Assembly (NCBI GenBank): GCA_021202075.1
Contig: JAJQDT010000027.1
Span: 22,061-86,060, forward strand
Source: Lachnospiraceae bacterium
GTDB taxonomy: Bacteria; Bacillota; Clostridia; Lachnospirales; Lachnospiraceae
DNA: 64,000 bases
Reading direction: 5' to 3'
Shown here: positions 43,182 through 50,798 of the stretch, piece by piece
Numbering within the stretch: the first letter of the stretch is position 1
Layout: the number at the start of each line of letters is the position of its first letter
Program-made: the position numbers and the translations under genes
The notes under the pieces: model-generated
Database searches by the model: none
Told to the model about the DNA's origin: nothing
The model's input: the letters and a program-made list of their open reading frames with translations, nothing else

Positions 43182-43844
43182 TTACTCTATCTCTATAAAC
43201 GTCGTCGCATTTGACACCTTGATCTGCGTATCCAGTTCTGCCAGAAGACTCATTCTCCTCTCTTCCAGATCGGTCAGCATCTTCTTCACATTCAGCGGAT
43301 CTACCAGTTCCGTAGTGTTCTCTTTTACGTAAGTCTCAACAACCTCCAGAGGCTTGTCATCCTTCACCTTAGAATCCTTCCCCAGGATACTGAGCCGCAT
43401 ATTCTCAGCGGTCGACTGCAGCTGACGATTCTTCAGTTCGCTGTAGGAGACGCGCTGCTCATACTCTGTCTTCATTTTCTCCCGGAGCCTTTCCTCAAAA
43501 TCCGCATCTTCTCCGTATGTACCGGATCCCCGCATCCGGCTGCGCAGGGAAATTGTGCCTGCTACCGTGTATTCACCCTGCGAAGTAGAAATCTTTGTTG
43601 CTGCGTTGGACGCAACGATCGCAGAGTCAATCTTCTGAAATCGCCGGATCAAATCCTGAATCTGCTGAAAAGCCGACTCCGCCTGCGCCGTAAAATCCTC
43701 CCGGCTGACACGTTTGTCGTACACCTTTTCCTCATTCACCCTGACCGTATCCACAAATCCCGCCTTTTCAATCTTGTCATTAATCTTCTTTACCAGCAGA
43801 TCCCGCTCATCAAGAGCCTGCGTAATCAGCATTTTCTCGCTCAT
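43182..43844 (-). CDS. Coiled-coil protein of unknown function (DIP1984-like style)
   Basis: The 220-residue product is predicted mostly helical: ITQALDERDLLVKKINDKIEKA at the N-terminus, a middle IVASNAATKISTSQGEYTVAGTISLRSRM, and ERRMSLLAELDTQIKVSNATTFIEIE at the C-terminus. The opening DERDLLVKKI and the closing D-T-x-I-x-x-S-N-A-T are reminiscent of the DIP1984 family, though the protein is longer. Members of this clostridial family recur in RNA-repair-like neighbourhoods; here it is beside an RNA ligase and a tRNA. No catalytic residues recognised. Confidence 0.7.
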   Translation of the reverse strand: MSEKMLITQALDERDLLVKKINDKIEKAGFVDTVRVNEEKVYDKRVSREDFTAQAESAFQQIQDLIRRFQKIDSAIVASNAATKISTSQGEYTVAGTISLRSRMRGSGTYGEDADFEERLREKMKTEYEQRVSYSELKNRQLQSTAENMRLSILGKDSKVKDDKPLEVVETYVKENTTELVDPLNVKKMLTDLEERRMSLLAELDTQIKVSNATTFIEIE

Positions 43845-44222
43845 GTTCGTAATCCTCCTGCATTGTTTTCACTTGTTTATTATTGCGATATATTATATAT
43901 TATCAGTATATGAATTGCAAGCACTTTTTCTGGTAATATTTTCGAAAAAAGTGGGACATTTTTACCGCTTTGTCCATCTTAGGGAAATGAGCATGGAAGA
44001 AATATCGAACGTTATACCAGCCGAAAAAGCGGCCGGACATGATGCCGACGCATCGGCGGCTCAAATGACTATGATAATGACAGGAACGATGCCGAGGATA
44101 TAAAAGTATAAAAGACAGATAATGTGCACGCAAGAAAAGTCCAGCTGTTCAAAAAGGTTTTGAGACAGCCGGACTTTTTGTGGGTTGTTTACCGGAATTT
44201 TTTAGAATTTTTCCGAAAATTC
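43845..44222. other. Intergenic region with a weak possible small ORF
   Basis: About 378 bases containing the terminator at 44135-44176. A 38-codon plus-strand frame (43987-44103, starting MSMEEISNVIPAEKAAGHD) has only a weak site (TTAGGG), and I do not call it a gene. Confidence 0.35.
44135..44176. terminator. Terminator downstream of the PD-(D/E)XK gene
   Basis: AAAAGTCC-AGCTGT... pairs with ...ACAGCC-GGACTTTTT (44135-44176), a long stem with T-runs on both sides, 45 bases after the stop codon at 44223. Confidence 0.7.
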
Positions 44223-45236
44223 TCAGACCGCAGGCAGATCAGACAAGGACTCGTTCGCAAACCAGCCTTTCACAATATCAACACCAAAATTAATCGTTCT
44301 GGCGATCTGCTCTTCATCAAATCCCATAGCCCGAAGATTGAAAGCTACCTCCATGGCCTTCTCCAGTCCGCCCTCCGCTTTTCCTCTTGCTTCTCCTCTT
44401 GCTTCTCCTCTTGCTTCTCCTTCTGCTAAGCCCCGCTCATAAATTCCTTCACTTAAATTACACATAATTTTCATCTCCTCTCTGAATTCTGAATCTGTGG
44501 CGATACAATACTCATTTTCCAGAATATCTATTCGTTTATATGACGTCAGATGATTTGAAAACAATGCGCTCAACAATCGGTGCAGCTCATATTTCTTTCC
44601 ACGCCGCGGAAGCTTATTCGGGATCCCCAGAAGCATAATATTCAGCAGATCCAGTTTACCTTTCCATTCGTGGTTCCCAAGAATGGAATCATCTGTGAGA
44701 TGAACATAATCCCAACTGCATTCCTCCATGTTCATACAGACCCAGATGGAATATACACGCTTCAAATCATTGAAATTCTTACCGGTAAAATCGCGTTCCT
44801 TTTGTGACGACACCAGCCTGCTTACGTAAAAGATTGCGCGGTTTAAGATATCATATGCGGAAGGTTCATCCTTCTGCGCCTCAACATTGATAATAAATTG
44901 TGAAAGTCCGTCCCTCATTCTCACATAAAACACAATATCAAAGACTACCATGCCTTCCTGTTTCTCGGACTGAACAGTGTTAAAGCCTTTCACGCGGTCT
45001 CCATTTGCAATATTCCGTCTTGTATTTGTCAGTCCCGGTTCTGCCGGAACTACTCCCACGTAAGTGTCTTCAATGTAACCTTCTACTGCTTTCGGCGGGA
45101 TACCCTTGAATTCATCAACGGTTGCCGTCAGTATGTGTGCCAGAATGCTTTTTCTGGAAAGCAAATCTCTGGCATAGATATCATACTGTGTCATATGATC
45201 TGCTGCAATCAGTGTGTTTTTCAAATCTGCCTGCAT
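44223..45236 (-). CDS. Rpn/PD-(D/E)XK nuclease family transposase-like protein
   Basis: The 337-residue protein begins with the family layout DYDIYARDLLSRKSILAHIL-like helices and the nuclease core VVFDIVFYVRMRDG, then FIINVEAQKDE (the E-x-Q/K) typical of Rpn/PDDEXK_2 proteins. Middle segments (WVCMNMEECSW) also fit. The C-terminus has a short tandem repeat GEARGEARGEARGKAEG coded by 12-base units at about 44390-44425, then a helix RAMGFDEEQIARTI. These proteins promote RecA-independent recombination in E. coli and occur in many copies in Clostridia. Possibly a mobile or selfish gene; activity here unproven. Confidence 0.85.
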   Translation of the reverse strand: MQADLKNTLIAADHMTQYDIYARDLLSRKSILAHILTATVDEFKGIPPKAVEGYIEDTYVGVVPAEPGLTNTRRNIANGDRVKGFNTVQSEKQEGMVVFDIVFYVRMRDGLSQFIINVEAQKDEPSAYDILNRAIFYVSRLVSSQKERDFTGKNFNDLKRVYSIWVCMNMEECSWDYVHLTDDSILGNHEWKGKLDLLNIMLLGIPNKLPRRGKKYELHRLLSALFSNHLTSYKRIDILENEYCIATDSEFREEMKIMCNLSEGIYERGLAEGEARGEARGEARGKAEGGLEKAMEVAFNLRAMGFDEEQIARTINFGVDIVKGWFANESLSDLPAV

Positions 45237-45706
45237 TTGTAATCCCCCTTTTACGTCTTAGCGTTTTCCTGTTTTCTGGCAGGCAGATTCTTGTATTTTT
45301 ACTGGTACTTTTACTTTATCACAAAACAACTTTTACCACAAGTATAAAATCTCATACCTCCCCGCCATACGGACATTATACTACAAAGGCGCATTTATTA
45401 CAACTTTCTATTTGTTAAAATATCCTAAATTATAATTAATGCTTTTTATTGTATGGTAGATTCATGTTGCGTAGTCTTCTATGTTTCCTTGCTCACTTTC
45501 TCCAGAAACAATATTCTGCTTCTTGCAAAACAGCAATTACTTTTTCAGCCAGTTACCTCAGAAGGAAAAGTCGAAAGAGCGGGCAGGGAGAGAAAACTCT
45601 CTCTCTGCCCGACTCAGTGTCAGGCACTTCTTCTAAGAGCACAATCTGTAACTATTCAGGACATTACTTCGCACTTGCGGCGAAGTAATGAACCGTTACC
45701 ATAATC
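45237..45706. other. Intergenic region with hairpins and repeat remnants
   Basis: The 470-base spacer carries a GC-rich hairpin (GGGCAGGGAGAGA 45581-45593 with TCTCTCTCTGCCC 45598-45610) and the repeat element at 45647-45699. At 45546-45573 a short stretch resembles part of the adjoining membrane-protein gene (CAGCCAGGTACC, GAAGGAAAAGTCGG at 45838-45863), so it may be a duplicated fragment. No gene seen. Confidence 0.5.
45647..45699. repeat. TGTAACTATTCAGGAC palindromic element, copy 2
   Basis: TGTAACTATTCAGGAC (45647-45662) leads into a perfect 10-bp hairpin CATTACTTCG/CGAAGTAATG (45662-45671, 45681-45690), closed by GAACCGTTAC, which mirrors the opening GTAACTATTC. It lies 8 bases from the stop of the membrane-protein gene and may act as its terminator-like end. 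Confidence 0.7.
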
Positions 45707-46687
45707 TTAAAGGAGTGCCAGAAATGCTGCGGCTAAGTCAGCAGACAGGGAGATCAGACAATTCCAGAGGATCTGCGTCTGTATTTTGCCGAGCGGGGTT
45801 GTCAGCAGCAGAAGGATGTTTTTCTTTTGCTCTTCCAGCCAGGTACCCCAGAAGGAAAAGTCGGACCATCTGGTGGGAATCATATCCGATGGTATCTCGA
45901 AATAATGCAGTGCCAGCCAGATAGTGACAAAAATGGAAATGAACAGCAGACCTGCATTTCCACGTACGAATCTGTCCTCTTTCCTGCGAGGCCGCGAGGC
46001 CCTTTCCCTCATGATTGTCCCCACGAGGCGGCCGAGCAGAGCCAGTGGCACGAGGAGAAGCAAATCTCCCACAAGCACAATCAGATGATCGGTGCTGACC
46101 ACGGTTCCGGAGAGGGAATGCCGCGTCAGGAACTGCTCTGCTTTTCCAGAAAGGTTGTCCTCATCCTGGGAGGAAGCTTTGAGTATTGCCTGCGTCAGTG
46201 CATTTTCATCCGAAGCGGCGGCATTCCGGATCACGGCCGGCAGTTCACTTTCAAAGGTTGCGCATACCTGATATGCTTCGCCGCTGATCCACAGGTACTG
46301 ACCGGATGTCTGGCTGGTTCCGAAAATCGAACTGGCGGTATTCTGATCAAGCAGGCAGCCGTCCTCCATCCAGTTGAGCGCAGTACCCCCTTGAGCCAGA
46401 AGAGTGAAATTTCCCGCTGCCAGTATCAGCGTGACACTGGCATTCTTCCCATTTTCTTCACAGGAAACCTGCACTGTCTGCTCTCCAAAAAAACAGACGG
46501 ACAGAGGCTCGTCCTGTTCGGCTTCGTTCTGGCAGATGGTTTCCGCTTCTGCCGCGCTAAGTGCCATCCCATCCAGGACAATGGTCACGGTACCGCGCGA
46601 ATCCCGGACGAGATCAAAATGGCGGACGGCTGTAATCAGAAGCACTGTCACAAGCAGCAATTTCACTGCCTTCCAAGTCCACTTCAT
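45707..46687 (-). CDS. Membrane protein with extracytoplasmic domain and C-terminal helices, unknown function
   Basis: The 326-residue product has one N-terminal helix (AVKLLLVTVLLITAV), a roughly 170-residue extracytoplasmic part (GMALSAAEAETICQNEA... SGQYLWISGEAYQVCATF), and three C-terminal helices (LIVLVGDLLLLVPLALLGRL; LLFISIFVTIWLALHYF; IQTQILWNCLISLSADL). The layout, directly downstream of an HlyD-like adaptor, is that of a MacB/FtsX-type permease, but the sequence match is weak. The ATG follows the adaptor's TAA without a gap. No ATPase gene is nearby. Confidence 0.7.
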   Translation of the reverse strand: MKWTWKAVKLLLVTVLLITAVRHFDLVRDSRGTVTIVLDGMALSAAEAETICQNEAEQDEPLSVCFFGEQTVQVSCEENGKNASVTLILAAGNFTLLAQGGTALNWMEDGCLLDQNTASSIFGTSQTSGQYLWISGEAYQVCATFESELPAVIRNAAASDENALTQAILKASSQDEDNLSGKAEQFLTRHSLSGTVVSTDHLIVLVGDLLLLVPLALLGRLVGTIMRERASRPRRKEDRFVRGNAGLLFISIFVTIWLALHYFEIPSDMIPTRWSDFSFWGTWLEEQKKNILLLLTTPLGKIQTQILWNCLISLSADLAAAFLALL

Positions 46688-48781
46688 TTATTCCACCCTC
46701 ACCCGGCTTCCATCCGACAGGGATTTATCCGATCCGGTAATTACCTGCTGGTCTATGGAAAGTGCTCCTTCCTCCAGCGCTGCGTAGGAGCTGTCCTTTT
46801 CCAGGACAACAACACTCAGGGCGCGCACCCTGGTCTCGGACCCCATGACGGTCTCATACTCATCCATCACCATGACATAGGGCTGGTTGTTCTCGTCCAG
46901 ATAAAGCGCGGCGAGCGGGACACACACCGAATAAGTCTCTGACTTTTTTATAAATTCCAGTGTCACGGCCGCCCCCAGATCAAACGTATCGTCCGGCACC
47001 TGCACGACGATGTTGTATACATCCTCCTGTTCCTCATCCGCAGTCACGGAATCCACAGCCAGATTCTCCAGCTTGTTGCTCGTACCGGTGAGCGTCACGA
47101 GGTCGCCTGCCCCGATGTACTGCTGCTCTTCTTTAGTCAATTCCGCAGTAAAACGGAAGCCTTTTGAAGTATCTGCCATCATGATGGCGGAGCCGTCGGA
47201 TGTTTTTTCACCGACTGTGAGATTGATCTTTGTGATCAGGCCGTCCGCGGCCGCGTAAACCTTTCCGCCCGCCTCCTTCAGTGCCTGCAGTTTTTTCAGG
47301 GTCAGTTCCATCTGTTCATACGTAATTTCCTGCTGCCGCACGGAGCTGTCCGACGCATCCTCGATATTTGCGGACGCTACGGCTCGCGCTGCCGAAACGG
47401 TTGACTCATTTGCGGCGAGCGCCGCGTCCTCATACGCCTCCTGCGCGCTCTTCACCGCGGCGATTAGCTCGCTCTCCGCCTGCGAAGCGGAATCGTCAGA
47501 CGCCGCCAGCAGCTCTGCCTCGTACTCCTCCAGGGCTGCCTCCGCAGCTTCTTTTTCCTCAAGAGCCTCTTCCACTGCTTTCTGCGCCGCCGTCAGCTGT
47601 GAGCTGTAGCCGCTCCGCACGGAAGCTTCGATCTCGTCCAGCTCCGCCTGCGTCAGAGTACCGGAGGAAGTGCTGCTGCCCGAACTGTCCGTTTCGCTCT
47701 CATATACCTGCACAGACTCGATGATCAGCTCGTCCGATGAAGCGCTGCCCGCCGCACTCGGTGTTTCCTCCGTCGACGCAGCCGCTTCTGTTTCGGTTTC
47801 CTCAACAATCTCAGCAGATTCCTCCGTTGTTTCCGATGTTGTCTCTGCTGTTGCTTCTGCTGTTGTCTCCGCTGTGCTTGATACCGAAGCCTCTTTCGCT
47901 TCGGCCGCAGCCGATACTGTCTCTGCACACGTTGCGGCTGCATCCGAAGCGTTCTCATCCTCCGAAGTAGCGACCACCGCTGCTATCATTTTTGCCTCCG
48001 CTTCTTCTGCTTCCTCAGCTGCGTCTGCCGCAGCCGTCTCTTCCATAATAATATCCGCTTCCTCTCCGGCTGACTGCGTTTTTACGGAACTGTTTCCAGA
48101 AAGGGAGGCGCTGCTCTGAGCCGCTTTCAGAGCTTCACTGACTGCGTCCTCAATTTTCCACTGCAGCGATAAAAGCTCCTGCTGCGCATCAATATATGCT
48201 TCTGTCTTTTCCTCCACAGCCTGCTCCAGTGCCGCTTCTACCGAGCTGTCCGTCGTGGTCGTTGTGCCGCTCTCTTCCCGGTATGCCGCGAGCGCATCCT
48301 TTGCCTCTTGCAGTGCCTCTTTCACTCTCGACACAGACAGGTCTGACGACCTCACTGAAAGTGCATACTGCTCGGAAGCCGACGCCTGCTCATTCGCTTT
48401 CTGCTGGCTGCTGACGGACTGCTGGCTCTCGATGTCCCCGATGGTCAGCTCCATTTTTTCCAGCTCCTGCTCCTGATAAAGAATCTGCTCGTCCAGATAG
48501 TCCTCGTCCAGTTCGAACAGCAAATCACCCTTGCTCACGCGCGAGCCCTCACTGACCGCTATGGAGGAAACACGCAGGTCGGCGACGGTCGTCACTGCCA
48601 TCTCCTGATTTTGTGTCACCTTCCCGATCACATTGATCGTATGCGACAGAATCCGGCTCGCGGGCTTTTCCGCCGTCACCACAGCGACGCCTGAAGAATC
48701 CGCTGCCCTTGAGAGCAGCGTAAATACCAGCATCATAGCAAAGAAAAATGCCGTGGCACGTACTAATTTTCCTTTTTTCAA
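46688..48781 (-). CDS. HlyD/MacA-like membrane-fusion adaptor with very long acidic coiled-coil hairpin
   Basis: The 697-residue protein has an N-terminal membrane helix (LVRATAFFFAMMLVFTLLSRA), a barrel-sandwich half motif (VTTVADLRVSSIAVSEGSRVSKGDLLFELDE), a helical hairpin of more than 400 residues, and a return motif GKVYAAADGLITKINLTVGE with a beta-barrel part (VTLTGTSNK, VPLAALYLDENNQPYVMV). The hairpin contains Ala/Glu/Ser/Thr-rich low-complexity sequence (AEATAETTSETTEESAEI), so the gene is much longer than usual adaptors (about 400). It is co-directional with two sugar-type permeases and a giant binding protein. Its export partner is not obvious. Confidence 0.85.
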   Translation of the reverse strand: MKKGKLVRATAFFFAMMLVFTLLSRAADSSGVAVVTAEKPASRILSHTINVIGKVTQNQEMAVTTVADLRVSSIAVSEGSRVSKGDLLFELDEDYLDEQILYQEQELEKMELTIGDIESQQSVSSQQKANEQASASEQYALSVRSSDLSVSRVKEALQEAKDALAAYREESGTTTTTDSSVEAALEQAVEEKTEAYIDAQQELLSLQWKIEDAVSEALKAAQSSASLSGNSSVKTQSAGEEADIIMEETAAADAAEEAEEAEAKMIAAVVATSEDENASDAAATCAETVSAAAEAKEASVSSTAETTAEATAETTSETTEESAEIVEETETEAAASTEETPSAAGSASSDELIIESVQVYESETDSSGSSTSSGTLTQAELDEIEASVRSGYSSQLTAAQKAVEEALEEKEAAEAALEEYEAELLAASDDSASQAESELIAAVKSAQEAYEDAALAANESTVSAARAVASANIEDASDSSVRQQEITYEQMELTLKKLQALKEAGGKVYAAADGLITKINLTVGEKTSDGSAIMMADTSKGFRFTAELTKEEQQYIGAGDLVTLTGTSNKLENLAVDSVTADEEQEDVYNIVVQVPDDTFDLGAAVTLEFIKKSETYSVCVPLAALYLDENNQPYVMVMDEYETVMGSETRVRALSVVVLEKDSSYAALEEGALSIDQQVITGSDKSLSDGSRVRVE

Positions 48782-48879
48782 ACAGGTTCGCCTCCTTCTT
48801 CTATTATCGCGCTAACTGTTTAATATCTTCTAAGCTGTGAGCGAAGCATGGAATGCCGGTTCCATCTTCTTTCCATCTG

Positions 48880-49010
48880 TAACCCGGCAGCAATGGCTCA
48901 TTCATCACCTGGCACCAGCTGCAGCAACCCCGTCATTCTAGTGTTGCAGCGGCGACGACTCGTTCGTTACCTCTCGCCAGCCGCAGCAATCCCGTCATTC
49001 CTTCAGCGCC
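48880..49010. repeat. 62-bp tandem repeat spanning the permease stop codon
   Basis: Two degenerate units start at 48899 and 48961, each containing CCAGC-GCAGCAA-CCCGTCATTC; part of a third precedes them. The 3' end of the permease gene (stop at 48995) lies inside the second unit. The duplicated end has no function I can recognise. Confidence 0.6.
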
Positions 49011-49849
49011 GCTGCAGCGATGCCCTGCTCCAGATAATCCTGTCCGCACAAAAATACCAGCAGCGCCGGAACCAGCATAAACACGGCGGCCGCGAAGCCC
49101 ATCCCCGCCTCGGCAATGCCGATATCCGGCAAAAACAGGGAGAGCGGCCACAGCGACTCCGTCTTTAAAAAAGTCATCGGCTGCTCAATCATGTTCCAGG
49201 ACTCCAGGAATCCAAGAATTGCCGCCGAAACTACACCTGCCGAGCCAAGAGGTACCCCGATCCGGACGAATACCTGCAGCTCCCCCGCGCCGTCGATCTG
49301 CGCAGCCTCCAGGAGAGTCGCCGGAATCCCGCGGAAAAAGCGGTACATGATAAAGACCGGAAAGGTGGAAAACGCGGACGGCAGAATGACAGCCAGATGT
49401 GTGTCGATCAGACCCAACCGGTTCAGCACCAGATATTCCGGCAGCATCAGCACCTGAAACGGCATGAGCATCAACACGATATAGAATAATAGAAGAAATT
49501 TTCGCCCCGGGAAGGAATACCGCGCCAGTGCCCAGGCCGAGGGCATTCCAAAAAGCAGCTGTCCGGCAAGGATACAAAGGGAGAGCTTCATGGAATTCCA
49601 GAACATTACGAAATACTGAGGGGAATCCAACAGAAGCTCCACGACCGGCGCCAGGGTCGGTGCACGCGGCAAAAGGCTCCAGGAGGCCATCCCTTCCGCA
49701 TTTCCAAGCACCGGGCCGAGATATTCTGTCAGCTCCCATTCCTGCATCAGCGCCCCGGCAAACATAAAGACTACAGGGAAGCAGATGATCGCTGCTAGCG
49801 CAAATAAAAGTATGTAAATGAAAAGCTTTCCGATCCTGCCCACTTTCAC
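48995..49849 (-). CDS. Carbohydrate-type ABC permease (MalG-like)
   Basis: The 284-residue protein has six predicted helices and the MalG EAA loop EAAQIDGAGELQVFVRIGVPL. Other family segments are WNSMKLSLCILAGQLLFGMPSAWALARYSFPGRK and YRFFRGIPATLLEAA. It would form a heterodimer with the MalF-like protein encoded just upstream and import a sugar or other osmolyte-like solute. The cognate ATPase is not in the operon; many Gram-positive importers share one MsmK-type ATPase encoded elsewhere. Confidence 0.9.
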   Translation of the reverse strand: MKVGRIGKLFIYILLFALAAIICFPVVFMFAGALMQEWELTEYLGPVLGNAEGMASWSLLPRAPTLAPVVELLLDSPQYFVMFWNSMKLSLCILAGQLLFGMPSAWALARYSFPGRKFLLLFYIVLMLMPFQVLMLPEYLVLNRLGLIDTHLAVILPSAFSTFPVFIMYRFFRGIPATLLEAAQIDGAGELQVFVRIGVPLGSAGVVSAAILGFLESWNMIEQPMTFLKTESLWPLSLFLPDIGIAEAGMGFAAAVFMLVPALLVFLCGQDYLEQGIAAAALKE

Positions 49850-49907
49850 GCCACCGTCCAGATTTCCGCAGTCAATGGAAATGCTGCGCCTTTTGCCACT
49901 GTCAAAC

Positions 49908-50798
49908 TCATGCTTCTGTGTCCCACGCTTTCCTCAGTAACAAGATAAGAAGAAACACCACCGCCGACGTCACGACTGCCGCGGCGGAGATTTTGTCGAA
50001 GGACAACTCGCGGAACCAGTTATTGTAGAGATGCTGCAAAAGATACATGCTCTGGTTCGGGTAATCGCCCGCGACCAGCCAGGCCTCGCGGAACACCTTA
50101 AAGGAATTCAGCAGGGACAGCACGGTGATTGTGTACAGCGAGGGTAGCAGGTTCGGCAGTGTAATGCTGCGAAAGCACCGCCACTCCCCCGCGCCGTCCA
50201 CACGGGCCGCCTCGTAAATCTCCGGCGAAATCCCGGCCAGCCCCGCCAGCCACAGAATCATGTCATAGCCAAGATTTTTCCAAAAATAGCTGATCACGAG
50301 CACATAGAAGGATTTGCCGCTCCCCATCCAGTCCACTTTTTCAAGCCCGGCTTTCAAAAGCAGCGCGTTGATCAGGCCGTTCGAGTGAAACAGAACCTTC
50401 CAGACCAGCACGACCGAGGCCGCCGGTACCGCCACCGGCACAAGGAACGCGCCTTTGAGAAAGGTTTTCACTTCGAGCAGCTTTATGCTCTGCAGGATCA
50501 CCGCCAGGAACAGGGAAGCGACGACCAGCAGCGGAATGCAGACGACTGTAAAGCGAAGCGTGTTAATGACTGCGATCCGGAACGCTGCATTCGTAAACAG
50601 CACCTCCCGGTAGTTTTTCAGTCCCACCCATTTCAGTGTGACGGCACTTAAGAACGAACGCCGAAACACCTCAAGCATCGGCAGCAGGGCAAACAGAAGT
50701 ACCCCCAAAAAACCCGGCAGGAGGAAGAGGGCGGCTGCCACGTTCTTTCGAAAGCGCCTACTCCGCCAGATACAGGTTGATCTTCTGCATGATTTCAC
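49908..50798 (-). CDS. Carbohydrate-type ABC permease (MalF/UgpA-like)
   Basis: The 296-residue permease begins at a GTG (50798) behind GGAGG and overlaps the stop of the binding-protein gene by 41 bases. It has LLPGFLGVLLFALLPMLEVFRRSF, a six-helix pattern, and the EAA loop YEAARVDGAGEWRCFRSITLPNLLP. It is paired with the MalG-like product of the next gene. Confidence 0.9.
   Translation of the reverse strand: MKSCRRSTCIWRSRRFRKNVAAALFLLPGFLGVLLFALLPMLEVFRRSFLSAVTLKWVGLKNYREVLFTNAAFRIAVINTLRFTVVCIPLLVVASLFLAVILQSIKLLEVKTFLKGAFLVPVAVPAASVVLVWKVLFHSNGLINALLLKAGLEKVDWMGSGKSFYVLVISYFWKNLGYDMILWLAGLAGISPEIYEAARVDGAGEWRCFRSITLPNLLPSLYTITVLSLLNSFKVFREAWLVAGDYPNQSMYLLQHLYNNWFRELSFDKISAAAVVTSAVVFLLILLLRKAWDTEA

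Noticed and set aside
44223-45236. Insertion sequence around the PD-(D/E)XK protein
   Set aside because: No flanking inverted repeats or target-site duplication seen.
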